A stretch of DNA of 26,524 nt from Bacteroidales bacterium (GTDB lineage Bacteria; Bacteroidota; Bacteroidia; Bacteroidales; UBA932), in assembly GCA_017483985.1 (NCBI GenBank), contig JAFUUB010000060.1, forward strand, positions 1-26,524. Reading direction: 5' to 3'. Positions 14,741 to 22,711 of the stretch are shown one piece after another. Position 1 is the stretch's first letter, and every line of letters starts with the position of its first letter. The notes beneath the pieces were generated by a model. It worked only from the letters and a program-made list of their open reading frames with translations, searched no databases and had not been told where the DNA came from. Position numbers and translations under genes: made by a program.

Positions 14741-17161
14741 ATGAAGAGAGCGATCTTGTTTCTTGCGGTCTTGATCCTTCCGGTCTTTGCGCTGCATGCC
14801 CAGCGGCAGGAGACCTTGTTGGAGAAAGGCTGGAAATTTACCCGCGAGGACGGCGACTTCTCCGGCGTTGTCTGCAATGACAGCGGCTGGCAGCGCGTGA
14901 CCGTTCCGCACGACTGGGCCATCTACGGTCCGTTTGACTCGAACAACGACGCCCAGGTCGTGGCCATTACCCAGAATTTCGAGCGCCAGGCCAGCCTGAA
15001 GACCGGCCGGACCGGCGGTCTTCCGTACGTCGGCGTGGGCTGGTACCGGCTGGACTTCGATGTCCCGGATTTCGACCGGACCAAAAGCGCGGAACTCTTG
15101 TTCGACGGGGCGATGAGCCAGGCCCGGGTCTATGTCAACGGCGAATATGTCGGCCAGTGGCCCTATGGATACAATTCCTTCCATTTTGACATTACCCCTT
15201 ATGTCCACCCGGACGGGAAGAACAACGTCCTGGCAGTCCGGTTGGAGAACCTGCCGGAGTCTTCGCGCTGGTATCCCGGTGCCGGCCTGTACCGCAATGT
15301 CCATCTGATCGTGACGGATAAGGTGCATGTCCCGGTGTGGGGGACGCAGGTCATCTGCTCGGACATCAGTGAAAAATCCGCCCGGGTCGACCTGAAGGTC
15401 ACGATCGCCGGTGCGGACCAGATCCGGACCGACATCATCGGCCCCGACGGCCGCAAGGCCGCTTCCTCGAAGCGTGCGGTGCGCAAGGGCGGAATCATGG
15501 AACAGCAATTGAAAGTCCGCAAACCTTCGCTCTGGAGCCCGGAGAATCCGGCGCTCTACAAGGCCGTGACATCCGTGTATGCCGGCGGCCGGAAGGTCGA
15601 TGAATATACGACCACCTTCGGGATCCGCTCGATCGAACTGATCCCGGACAAAGGCTTCTTCCTGAACGGGAAGGTGCGCAAGATCCAAGGGGTCTGCAAC
15701 CACCACGACCTGGGCCCTTTGGGCAGTGCTGTCAACGAGGCGGCCTTGCGCCGTCAGCTGACGATGCTTAAGGAAATGGGCTGTGACGCCATCCGTACGT
15801 CCCACAACATGCCGGCCCCGGAACTGGTGCGGTTGTGCGATGAAATGGGTTTCATGATGATGCTTGAACCGTTTGACGAGTGGGATATCCGCAAATGCCG
15901 CAACGGTTACCACCTTTTCTTTGACGAGTGGGCGGAGAAGGACATGGTCAACATGCTGCATCAGTTCCGCAACGATCCGTCCGTGGTGTTCTGGAGCATC
16001 GGCAACGAGGTCCCGAGCCAGTGTGACGAATCCGGTTACAAGACGGCCAAGTTCCTGGTGGACATTGTCCGGCGCGAGGATCCGACCCGTTTTACAACCT
16101 GTGGCATGGACCAGGTCCTCTGTGTCCTGAAAAACGGTCTGGCCAGTTTGCTGGACGTTCCTGGATTCAACTACCGGGTCCACCTCTACCAGCAGGCGTA
16201 TGATACGCTTTCCCATAAGGTCGTGCTCGGCAGCGAGACGGCTTCCACGATTTCCACACGCGGCACCTATTATTTCCCGGTGGAAAAAACCGCCCGTGTC
16301 CGTCACGAGGATCTGCTTTGCTCGTCCTATGACCTGGAGTACTGCGGCTGGTCCAATGTCCCCGACATCGATTTTGCGATGGCCCAGGACAAGGAATGGG
16401 AAATCGGCCAGTTTGTCTGGACGGGATTCGACTACCTGGGTGAGCCGACACCGTACAACGTCATGCCGAACCACAGTTCCAACTTCGGCATCATCGACCT
16501 GGCTTCGATTCCGAAAGACCGTTATTACCTCTATCGGAGCGTGTGGCGGCCGGACGTGGAGACCCTGCACATCCTTCCGCACTGGACCTGGCCCGGACGC
16601 GAAGGGGAGGTAACCCCGGTGTTCGTGTATACCAACTATCCGATGGCCGAACTGTTCGTCAACGGCGTGAGCCAGGGCGTCCGCAAGAAGGACCGCAGCG
16701 ATGAACAGGGCCGGTATCGGCTGATGTGGAACGACGTGGTCTACCAGCCGGGCGAGGTCAAGGTTGTGGCCTATGATGCGCAAGGGCGGGCCGTGGCGGA
16801 GAAAGCTGTCCGGACAGCCGGTGCGCCGGACCACCTCGAACTCAAGGCAGACCGGATGAACCTGCAGGCCGACGGCAAGGATCTCGCGTATGTCGAGGTC
16901 AGTGTCGTGGACAAGGATGGAAACCTGTGCCCGGACGATGGCCGGCTGGTCCGGTTCTCCACGAGTGGCAACGGCGGTTCTTACCGGGCCTCGGCCAACG
17001 GCGATCCGACCTGCCTGGATTTGTTCCACCTGCCGCAGATGCACCTGTTCCGTGGCAAGTTGACCGCCATTGTCCAGACTTCGGAAACGGCCGGGAATGT
17101 GACCCTCTCCGCCTCGGCGGATGGGGTGCGTGGCGGAAGCCTTACGCTCTCCGTCCGTTGA
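14741..17161 (+). CDS. GH2 glycoside hydrolase, probable beta-galactosidase (second)
   Basis: 806 residues. A Sec signal (MKRAILFLAVLILPVFALHA, cut before Gln21) and a sugar-binding jelly-roll (VTVPHDWAIYGPFD, GVGWYRLDF) are followed by the Ig-like and barrel domains. The acid/base is Glu423 in WSIGNE, and the probable nucleophile is Glu499 in LGSETAST. The C-terminal part matches the first GH2 (NYPMAELFVNGVSQG, VSVVDKDGNLCPDDGRLVRF). It differs from the first GH2 by a longer N-terminal loop (YGPFDSNNDAQVVAITQNF) and by lacking the P/Q/N insert. The two probably attack different linkages or oligosaccharide lengths. It starts 1 bp after the GH53 stop, so the genes are translationally close. 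Two hairpins follow its stop; the first is a good terminator. Confidence 0.88.
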   Translation: MKRAILFLAVLILPVFALHAQRQETLLEKGWKFTREDGDFSGVVCNDSGWQRVTVPHDWAIYGPFDSNNDAQVVAITQNFERQASLKTGRTGGLPYVGVGWYRLDFDVPDFDRTKSAELLFDGAMSQARVYVNGEYVGQWPYGYNSFHFDITPYVHPDGKNNVLAVRLENLPESSRWYPGAGLYRNVHLIVTDKVHVPVWGTQVICSDISEKSARVDLKVTIAGADQIRTDIIGPDGRKAASSKRAVRKGGIMEQQLKVRKPSLWSPENPALYKAVTSVYAGGRKVDEYTTTFGIRSIELIPDKGFFLNGKVRKIQGVCNHHDLGPLGSAVNEAALRRQLTMLKEMGCDAIRTSHNMPAPELVRLCDEMGFMMMLEPFDEWDIRKCRNGYHLFFDEWAEKDMVNMLHQFRNDPSVVFWSIGNEVPSQCDESGYKTAKFLVDIVRREDPTRFTTCGMDQVLCVLKNGLASLLDVPGFNYRVHLYQQAYDTLSHKVVLGSETASTISTRGTYYFPVEKTARVRHEDLLCSSYDLEYCGWSNVPDIDFAMAQDKEWEIGQFVWTGFDYLGEPTPYNVMPNHSSNFGIIDLASIPKDRYYLYRSVWRPDVETLHILPHWTWPGREGEVTPVFVYTNYPMAELFVNGVSQGVRKKDRSDEQGRYRLMWNDVVYQPGEVKVVAYDAQGRAVAEKAVRTAGAPDHLELKADRMNLQADGKDLAYVEVSVVDKDGNLCPDDGRLVRFSTSGNGGSYRASANGDPTCLDLFHLPQMHLFRGKLTAIVQTSETAGNVTLSASADGVRGGSLTLSVR

Positions 17162-17199
17162 CGGGATGAGAATCTTTATAAGAAGAAGTTAGTATAACA

Positions 17200-17220
17200 A
17201 AAAATCGGTTGCCGATTTTT
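17200..17220 (+). terminator. Terminator-like hairpin after the GH2/GH53/GH2 operon
   Basis: A perfect 9-bp stem AAAAATCGG / CCGATTTTT with a TTG loop. It is followed after only 1 bp by a second, longer hairpin. Confidence 0.75.
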
Positions 17221-17221
17221 G

Positions 17222-17277
17222 AGGGTGACATTCAAAGCATTATTAAGGGTAGCTTGGCGGAATGTCACCCTTTTTTT
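17222..17277 (+). terminator. Second long hairpin with T-run; possible attenuator before the GH53 lipoprotein
   Basis: The arms AGGGTGACATTC (17222-17233) and GAATGTCACCCT (17260-17271) pair perfectly over 12 bp. An inner AAGC/GCTT pair extends the stem, and a run of T follows. It lies 47 bp before the next gene. It may be a second terminator or a conditional leader element. Confidence 0.6.
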
Positions 17278-17286
17278 AAAAAATGT

Positions 17287-17299
17287 CTGTTTCGAACAG
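17287..17299. promoter_or_regulatory. Small palindrome before the GH53 lipoprotein gene
   Basis: CTGTTTCGAACAG has 5-bp inverted arms around TCG, with TATATTTA (one mismatch to TAnnTTTG) 1 bp further on at 17301-17308. This may be a weak promoter with an operator-like site for the last two enzyme genes. Confidence 0.3.
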
Positions 17300-17323
17300 T
17301 TATATTTACTAAATAGTTGTATT

Positions 17324-18556
17324 ATGAAAAGTATTTTCCGTTTTTCATCGCTTGTTTTCCTTTTGGGACTTCTTCCCCTGCTAAACGGCTGCAAGGGGCA
17401 AAAGGAAGAGGCTTCCGAGTATTGGCTGGGCGCGGATATCAGTTCTGCCAATGGCATGGAAGCCCGGGGAGACCGGCTGATGAGTTTTGAGGGAGACCAG
17501 ACCTACGAATTGACCCAGTTGATGCACGACCTGGGGCTGAATGCCGTCCGGTACCGCGTCTGGGTCAATCCCCAGCCGCGCCGGATGCGTCCGCCGCAGG
17601 GTGAGGGACAGCGTCCGCAGGGACAGCGTCCGCCGCAGCAGCCGGACATGAACCCGCCGCAGGAAATCAATCATGCAGGGATGTGCGACAAGGAGGACTT
17701 ACTGGCCAACTGCTTGAAAGCGAAGGCACTGGGAATGGAGATCATGGTAGATTTCCATTATGCCGACACCTGGGCGGATCCGAAGAAACAGCCGATCCCG
17801 CGTGCCTGGATGGGCCATGATTACCAGACGATGAAGCAGGACCTGTATAACCATACCGTGGAGGTCCTCCAGTATCTGAAGGACAACGGCGTGGAACCCA
17901 AGTGGGTCCAGATCGGCAATGAGACCCGCAACTGCCTGCTGTGGAATCCCGCCCGCCGCGAACCCGGCGAGCCGGAAGATCCGAACAACGTTCCGGTGGC
18001 GGAGCACATGGGCCACAGCAAGCTCGACCCGGAGCAGTACGCCGGTTTCATCGATGCCGGTCACAAGGCGGCCAAAAGCGTACTCCCGAACGTCATTACG
18101 ATCGTTCATCTGGATAACGGGTACGACCAGGCCATGTACGACTGGAACCTGGGCATCCTGGAGCAATATGGCGCACAATATGACATGGTCGGCATGTCCC
18201 TGTATCCGTACTGGGCGGCCCTGGAAGGCGGTCGCGATGATGCGGACGGCGTAATCGACGATTGCATCGCCAACATCAAGCATGTCTACGAGCGCTTCGG
18301 CAAGGAATCCATGATCGTGGAAACCGGTTTCGAGGTCAGCGCAACCGACCCCGCCGTGACCGAGGAAAGCTATCGTCAGTTCTCCAAGGCCATCCGCGAA
18401 TCCCGCGACAACACCGACGGCCACTGCAAGGGCATCTTCTATTGGGCGCCGGAATCCCGTCCCCGCGGCGGATACTCCCTGGGCGCGTTCGGAGTGGACA
18501 ACCGTCCGTCGAAGATCATGCAGGCCTATGTCGAGGCTGCGCAGGTAAAAAAATAG
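17324..18556 (+). CDS. GH53 endo-beta-1,4-galactanase, surface lipoprotein
   Basis: 410 residues. The start MKSIFRFSSLVFLLGLLPLL gives a lipoprotein signal with lipobox LNGC and Cys23. The following KGQKEEASE is acidic, as in Bacteroidota surface-export signals, so cell-surface display is likely. It is a single GH53 barrel: VRYRVWVNP, FHYADTWADP, acid/base Glu200 in VQIGNETRNCLLW and nucleophile Glu333 in MIVETGFE. After VNP a 29-residue P/Q/R-rich insert (84-112, PQGEGQRPQGQRPPQQP) precedes INHAGMCDKEDLL. The frame extends upstream to 17219 through the hairpin, but that would destroy the lipoprotein signal, so 17324 is chosen. As a surface endo-enzyme it would make the first cuts that feed the SusCD importer. 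It is 8 bp from the esterase gene. Confidence 0.92.
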   Translation: MKSIFRFSSLVFLLGLLPLLNGCKGQKEEASEYWLGADISSANGMEARGDRLMSFEGDQTYELTQLMHDLGLNAVRYRVWVNPQPRRMRPPQGEGQRPQGQRPPQQPDMNPPQEINHAGMCDKEDLLANCLKAKALGMEIMVDFHYADTWADPKKQPIPRAWMGHDYQTMKQDLYNHTVEVLQYLKDNGVEPKWVQIGNETRNCLLWNPARREPGEPEDPNNVPVAEHMGHSKLDPEQYAGFIDAGHKAAKSVLPNVITIVHLDNGYDQAMYDWNLGILEQYGAQYDMVGMSLYPYWAALEGGRDDADGVIDDCIANIKHVYERFGKESMIVETGFEVSATDPAVTEESYRQFSKAIRESRDNTDGHCKGIFYWAPESRPRGGYSLGAFGVDNRPSKIMQAYVEAAQVKK

Positions 18557-18564
18557 CAAGCGAG

Positions 18565-19830
18565 ATGAAGAAGTGTTTATTGTTGCTGACGGTACTCGTT
18601 CCGTTCGTTTTTTCCTGCAAACAAGGGCAGGAAACCGTCCCCGGGGATGTTACCAGCGTATACCGCTCGGAGGCTTCTCCTACGGGCTATTATGCCACGT
18701 TCTGTTTCCCGGATGCCGGTTACAAGGAAGTGAAAATCCAGGGTGAATGGGTCTTCTCCGACCTGGGAGACGCCTCGGTCAAGACGTCGACCAATGCGGG
18801 GCCGTTGGAATGGAAAAACGGGTATGTCCAGTGGAATACGGTCCGTCAGCCCTATTATGACATGGAACTCAAGGACGGCGTCTGGCGCATTACGTTCCCG
18901 CTTCCGAGCGGGACCTACAAGTACAAGTTCTTTGCCGACGGGAAAGAATGCTGGGACCCGGCCAATCCGCCCAAGAACCGGGATCTCAATGCCACGGACC
19001 TGAGCGGCGAAGACCGTTTCAGCGCCGTTTACGTGCCGTATGATCCGGTCCGCCAGTCCCTGAGCCAGGACCGTTCCATCGAAGCCCCGACGGCTGTGCA
19101 CAAGGGTTCCTACCACTATGTCGAACTGCCGGCTTCCGGCTCCGATGACCTGCTTCGTTTCGGGGTCTACCTGCCGTATGGCTTTGATGCCAATCGGGCT
19201 GAACCTTATCCGGTCCTGGTCCTGTTCCATGGCGGCGGAGGTACGGAAGCCAGCTGGATCAACAACGGCCTGGCCTCGATCATGGACAATGTGAACGAGC
19301 AGGACCTTGCCGCCGAGCCGACCGTCATCCTGACCCCGAGCGGCAACGCCTTCTTCCGCGGTCGCCGCGAGGTGCTGGACCAAGCTGTGCTGAATGACAT
19401 CCTGCCGTATGCCGTCAAGCATTACAACATCACGACGGATCCGGCCCGGCGTGCGTTCGCCGGCCTTTCCATGGGAGGCGCTACGACCATGTTCACCCTG
19501 CTGAACCACCCGGACGCGTTCCAGTATTATTTTGCGATGAGCGCCCCGACAACGCTGGACATCGACCTGGACCTCTTCGCCAATCCTGTGCTGAAAGAGA
19601 AGAACATCTGCCTGGCCGTCGGTATGTACGATTTCGTCAAGGTCGAATGCCTGCTCAATCCCAATTCCAGCCAGGCCCGTGGCGGCGAGCGCAGTTTCTA
19701 CGCCTATGAATATGCGATGGTCGAGAACAACGTACCGTTCAAGACCCTGCCTGAGTACGAGAACGGACATGACTGGGTGCTGTGGCGCCGTCATATCGCC
19801 GAGTATTTCAAGCAGTATCTCTGGCGTTGA
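18565..19830 (+). CDS. CE1-type esterase lipoprotein (acyl/feruloyl esterase-like)
   Basis: 421 residues. The lipobox FVFSC (Cys18) is followed by KQGQE. An N-terminal Ig/CBM48-like domain (about 40-165, with EVKIQGEWVFSDLG and LPSGTYKYKFFADG) precedes an alpha/beta-hydrolase of the esterase D/CE1 type. The oxyanion loop is HGGGG (222-226), the nucleophile Ser302 in GLSMGG, a likely Asp356 in GMYDF and His402 in ENGHDW. CE1 enzymes of this layout remove acetyl or feruloyl groups from plant polysaccharides. Next to galactanases the likely role is deacylation of pectic galactan side chains; this is inference. The start MKKCLLLLTVLVPF is chosen over an upstream open stretch that is only a shadow of the GH53 gene. 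It is the last gene before a bidirectional terminator. Confidence 0.85.
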   Translation: MKKCLLLLTVLVPFVFSCKQGQETVPGDVTSVYRSEASPTGYYATFCFPDAGYKEVKIQGEWVFSDLGDASVKTSTNAGPLEWKNGYVQWNTVRQPYYDMELKDGVWRITFPLPSGTYKYKFFADGKECWDPANPPKNRDLNATDLSGEDRFSAVYVPYDPVRQSLSQDRSIEAPTAVHKGSYHYVELPASGSDDLLRFGVYLPYGFDANRAEPYPVLVLFHGGGGTEASWINNGLASIMDNVNEQDLAAEPTVILTPSGNAFFRGRREVLDQAVLNDILPYAVKHYNITTDPARRAFAGLSMGGATTMFTLLNHPDAFQYYFAMSAPTTLDIDLDLFANPVLKEKNICLAVGMYDFVKVECLLNPNSSQARGGERSFYAYEYAMVENNVPFKTLPEYENGHDWVLWRRHIAEYFKQYLWR

Positions 19831-19850
19831 CGTTTTCCTCCCATGTAAAA

Positions 19851-19884
19851 AAAAGAGGCTGACCCTGAAGGGTCAGCCTCTTTT
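19851..19884. terminator. Bidirectional terminator between enzyme operon and sus operon
   Basis: A perfect 16-bp stem AAAAGAGGCTGACCCT / AGGGTCAGCCTCTTTT with a 2-nt centre. A-run and T-run on either side let it work on both strands, ending the esterase transcript (+) and the SusE-like transcript (-). Confidence 0.92.
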
Positions 19885-19901
19885 AATGAAGATGCAACCG
19901 G

Positions 19902-20978
19902 TTACTGCTTGACATAGACCACGACCCAAGGGGTGCGGTTCAGGTGCAGTTCGATGACATAGGTACCTTCGATACCCGGCTTGATGTTGTTGCCGCCTTC
20001 GATCTCGAAGCCGCCGGACACATAGTTGCTGCCCTTGGTGCCACCGCCGTAGGACTCGGACCAGCCATGATTGCAGCGGATCTTGTATTCGCTACCAGCG
20101 GTGAAATCAATCCTGCTGGTCTTCCAGACATCATTGGCGCGGTCATAGGTGAAATCAAAATCCTGGTTCCAGCTGGTGCCGCTGATGGTACCGATGGCGC
20201 TGAAAGCCGTGTAAGGTTCGGTTACATTGACCCGTTTGCGCGCAGGCTGGACGGTAATGACCTTGATCGGGTTGTCCATCGAGGATACCCGGATGTCGCC
20301 GGAGCCGGCCTCAACGCCGGTGCATTTGCCGGTGAAGTATTCACGACCCCAGTTGCCATGGTTCCAGTCCGGAGCATCAGTGACCTTGAACGTGGCGGAG
20401 CCGTCGAGGTTGACAATGGAGGTATAGGTCTGGGAACCCGGAGCGGTTTCCCAGGCGACGCAGCCGAAATTCCATTTTCCTGCAACGCCGGGCAGATAGA
20501 CGCAGGTCAGCGGCGGCAGATAAGGGGTTACATTGAAGGAAACCGTGTTGGACACGATCGGATCGCCTGACAGGGAGCCATAGACGGAATAAACTTCCGC
20601 TTCGACATAAGAGGTGATCTGGTTACTCTCCGACGGATCCAGGCCCAGATCGTTGAGCAGAATGCCGTTAAGGTCTTCCTGTGTGAGGGAGAGTTTCGTG
20701 TCATACGTTACGCCGACCAGTCCTTTCTTGTCACCGTTGGCGACATAGACCGAGTACTGGATCTGGGTAGGGGCGCCGAAGTTTGCTGCAGTCCATTCGA
20801 AGGTGACATCATCCCCGAGGGAGGACTCCTGGATATTCACGTCACCGGGAGCCTTCAAGTTCGCTGCGACAAACTGGCCCTTGTCGGCAAGCTGCTGCTT
20901 GTCGAACTGGATTTCGCAGGACCACAGGCACGCGGCCGCGGCCGCCAGCAGCAAGGCTGATTTGACAATATGTTTCAT
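19902..20978 (-). CDS. SusE-like outer-membrane glycan-binding lipoprotein
   Basis: 358 residues. The lipobox LWSC (Cys21) is followed by EIQFD, an acidic surface-export type sequence. An N-terminal SusE-type Ig domain (about 40-150, VTFEWTAANFGAPTQIQYSVYV) precedes carbohydrate-binding beta-sandwich modules (YLPGVAGKWNFGCVAWETAP about 160-250, and ISGTSWNQDFDFTYDRANDVWKT about 265-355) with the exposed Trp and Asn residues typical of SusE/SusF. It would hold galactan chains on the surface and pass them to SusD/SusC. It is the third gene of the minus-strand sus operon, 23 bp after susD, and ends at the shared terminator. The specificity is not readable; galactan is inferred from neighbours. 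Confidence 0.85.
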   Translation of the reverse strand: MKHIVKSALLLAAAAACLWSCEIQFDKQQLADKGQFVAANLKAPGDVNIQESSLGDDVTFEWTAANFGAPTQIQYSVYVANGDKKGLVGVTYDTKLSLTQEDLNGILLNDLGLDPSESNQITSYVEAEVYSVYGSLSGDPIVSNTVSFNVTPYLPPLTCVYLPGVAGKWNFGCVAWETAPGSQTYTSIVNLDGSATFKVTDAPDWNHGNWGREYFTGKCTGVEAGSGDIRVSSMDNPIKVITVQPARKRVNVTEPYTAFSAIGTISGTSWNQDFDFTYDRANDVWKTSRIDFTAGSEYKIRCNHGWSESYGGGTKGSNYVSGGFEIEGGNNIKPGIEGTYVIELHLNRTPWVVVYVKQ

Positions 20979-21001
20979 AGACTTAATTCTTAATTAGATG
21001 A

Positions 21002-22699
21002 TCAATAACCCGGGTTCTGGGTCAGGTTCTTGTTGGCGTTGATGTCATCCATGATGAGCGGATAGATCGTCCGGAAGTTATCCAGGGCGACGTTACCTTC
21101 CTCGACACCACCCTTGTACGGCCAAGGATAGTTCATGGAAGTGAAGTAGCCGTAACGGATGAGGTCGGTGCGGCGGCAGCCTTCCCACATGAGTTCACGG
21201 GCACGCTCTTCGAGGATCCAGTCCGTCGTGAGATCATTGTCGGCGGGCATCGCGACACCGGCGCGGTCACGCAGGGCCTTGATGTATTCCTTTGCCTTGG
21301 GATCGTTGACGACGCCACCGTTCAGGCGGGCGTCCGCCTCGGCGTAGGTCAGGTAGAACTCGGCCAGACGGAAGATCGGAACGTCGGCGGAGGAGTAAGT
21401 GGAGTTCGTGGTACCGGTCTCTGTCGTTCCGTCGGAGTTGAGGCAGTTGAACTTCCAGCAGACCCAGCCGGTCTTGTGGTCGGTCAGGACGAACTTCTGC
21501 GTGCGGCCGCCGTTGAAGAAGAAGGCGCGCTTGTCAGAGTTTGCGGCGTCATAACCGAGGGTGCTGCCGTCGGTCGGAGTGTCCCAGGTAACGTTCTGCA
21601 GGTTGAACTTGCTCACATACTCGTCGGAGACATGGTAGCCGGTCCAGGCAGCCTGGTTGAGGTTGGTGGCAGGGTTGCCTTCGGAGTTCTTGGTGATGCC
21701 CAGATATTTGCCGATGGCCTGGGAGTCGGTGTTGGAAAGACCGCCGGAGATGAGGGCAGTGGTGCCGCCCCAGCTCTGGGCGTGGGTCTTGTCATAATCG
21801 ATGGCGAAGATGAATTCTTCAGCGGAGCCGTTGGTCGTGTTGTCCTGCATGAACATTTCTCCGTAGTTCTGGTGGAGCTTGTACGGCATGGCAATGATTG
21901 CGGCGGCGGCATCCTTGGCTTTCTGCCACTGGGCAGTGCCTGTGTAAACCTCGGCATTCAGGTACAGGCGGGCCAGGATCGCCCAGACGGAGCCCTTGGT
22001 CGGACGCGGATACGGGACTTCACCGAAGTCCGGCATGGCGGAGTCGTTGGAAACGAGATCCAGGCACTCCTCTTCGATCCAATTGTAGAGGTCGGTACGG
22101 GAGATCTGCTCCGGCAGGTCGCCACCGATGTTGTCCGGGGTGACGAACGGAGGATTGCCGAAGAAGTCCAGCATCATGTAGTAGTAGAGGGCGCGGTGGA
22201 AGCGGGCCTCGGCACGGTATTGGGCAATCTTGTCCGCAAAGCCTTCGTGGCCACGGCTCTTGATCTTGCTGTCCTCGGTCTGGAGAAGGTACTCGTTGGC
22301 CAGGGTGATGCCCTTCATGCAGCGGGTATAGACGGCGATGATGGCCGCGTTGTCGGTGGAGGTCCACAGGTCCTGCTGGATACCGGCGACATAGGCGTCG
22401 CCCCAGACGCACTTGAAGGAATCGGCGGACATCTCCTGGAGGACCATGTACTGGCGGCACAGCTCGGACTGTCCGGCATCATCCACGGCGATATCGGAGC
22501 GGTTCTGGCTGTTCTGGGATACGAAGATCCAGTAGGCATTGATGTAGGCGAGACCCTTCAGGTAGCTGGCTTCGTCGACATAGGCGGTCTCGGAAGTCGT
22601 ATCCGTCGGGTTGAGCGGCAGCGTATTCAGGTCCTTGACGCAAGCGGAAAGGGCCCATGCGGCAACCGCGAGAAATGCGAATTTGAATATATGTTTCAT
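21002..22699 (-). CDS. susD: SusD/RagB-type nutrient-binding outer-membrane lipoprotein
   Basis: 565 residues. The signal MKHIFKFAFLAVAAWALSAC has its lipid-bearing Cys20 in LSAC, followed by VKDLNTLPLNP, the common mature start of SusD proteins. The alpha-helical TPR-like body carries the family landmarks ARFHRALYYYMMLDFFGNPPFV, KGSVWAILARLYLNAEVYTG, VPIFRLAEFYLTYAEADARLNGG and ILEERARELMWEGCRRTDLIRYG. SusD forms the lid on the SusC transporter and binds incoming oligosaccharides. It sits 12 bp after susC and 23 bp before the SusE-like gene, in one operon. The symbol is used for the family, not for starch specificity; given the GH53/GH2 genes, beta-1,4-galacto-oligosaccharides are the likely ligand. 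Confidence 0.95.
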   Translation of the reverse strand: MKHIFKFAFLAVAAWALSACVKDLNTLPLNPTDTTSETAYVDEASYLKGLAYINAYWIFVSQNSQNRSDIAVDDAGQSELCRQYMVLQEMSADSFKCVWGDAYVAGIQQDLWTSTDNAAIIAVYTRCMKGITLANEYLLQTEDSKIKSRGHEGFADKIAQYRAEARFHRALYYYMMLDFFGNPPFVTPDNIGGDLPEQISRTDLYNWIEEECLDLVSNDSAMPDFGEVPYPRPTKGSVWAILARLYLNAEVYTGTAQWQKAKDAAAAIIAMPYKLHQNYGEMFMQDNTTNGSAEEFIFAIDYDKTHAQSWGGTTALISGGLSNTDSQAIGKYLGITKNSEGNPATNLNQAAWTGYHVSDEYVSKFNLQNVTWDTPTDGSTLGYDAANSDKRAFFFNGGRTQKFVLTDHKTGWVCWKFNCLNSDGTTETGTTNSTYSSADVPIFRLAEFYLTYAEADARLNGGVVNDPKAKEYIKALRDRAGVAMPADNDLTTDWILEERARELMWEGCRRTDLIRYGYFTSMNYPWPYKGGVEEGNVALDNFRTIYPLIMDDINANKNLTQNPGY

Positions 22700-22711
22700 G
22701 ACGATCTTCCT

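Noticed and set aside
17219..17323. Longer N-terminus of the GH53 lipoprotein starting at 17219
   Set aside because: It would be encoded by the hairpin structure and would place the lipobox 58 residues in, incompatible with lipoprotein processing.
18262..18564. In-frame upstream extension of the esterase
   Set aside because: It is an out-of-frame shadow of the GH53 gene. The ATG at 18565 opens a proper lipoprotein signal with lipobox FVFSC.
20231..20240. TTTGCGCG inside the SusE-like gene as another REP-like end
   Set aside because: It lacks the CC(T/A) flank and any inverted partner at 47 bp, and lies within coding sequence; a chance match.
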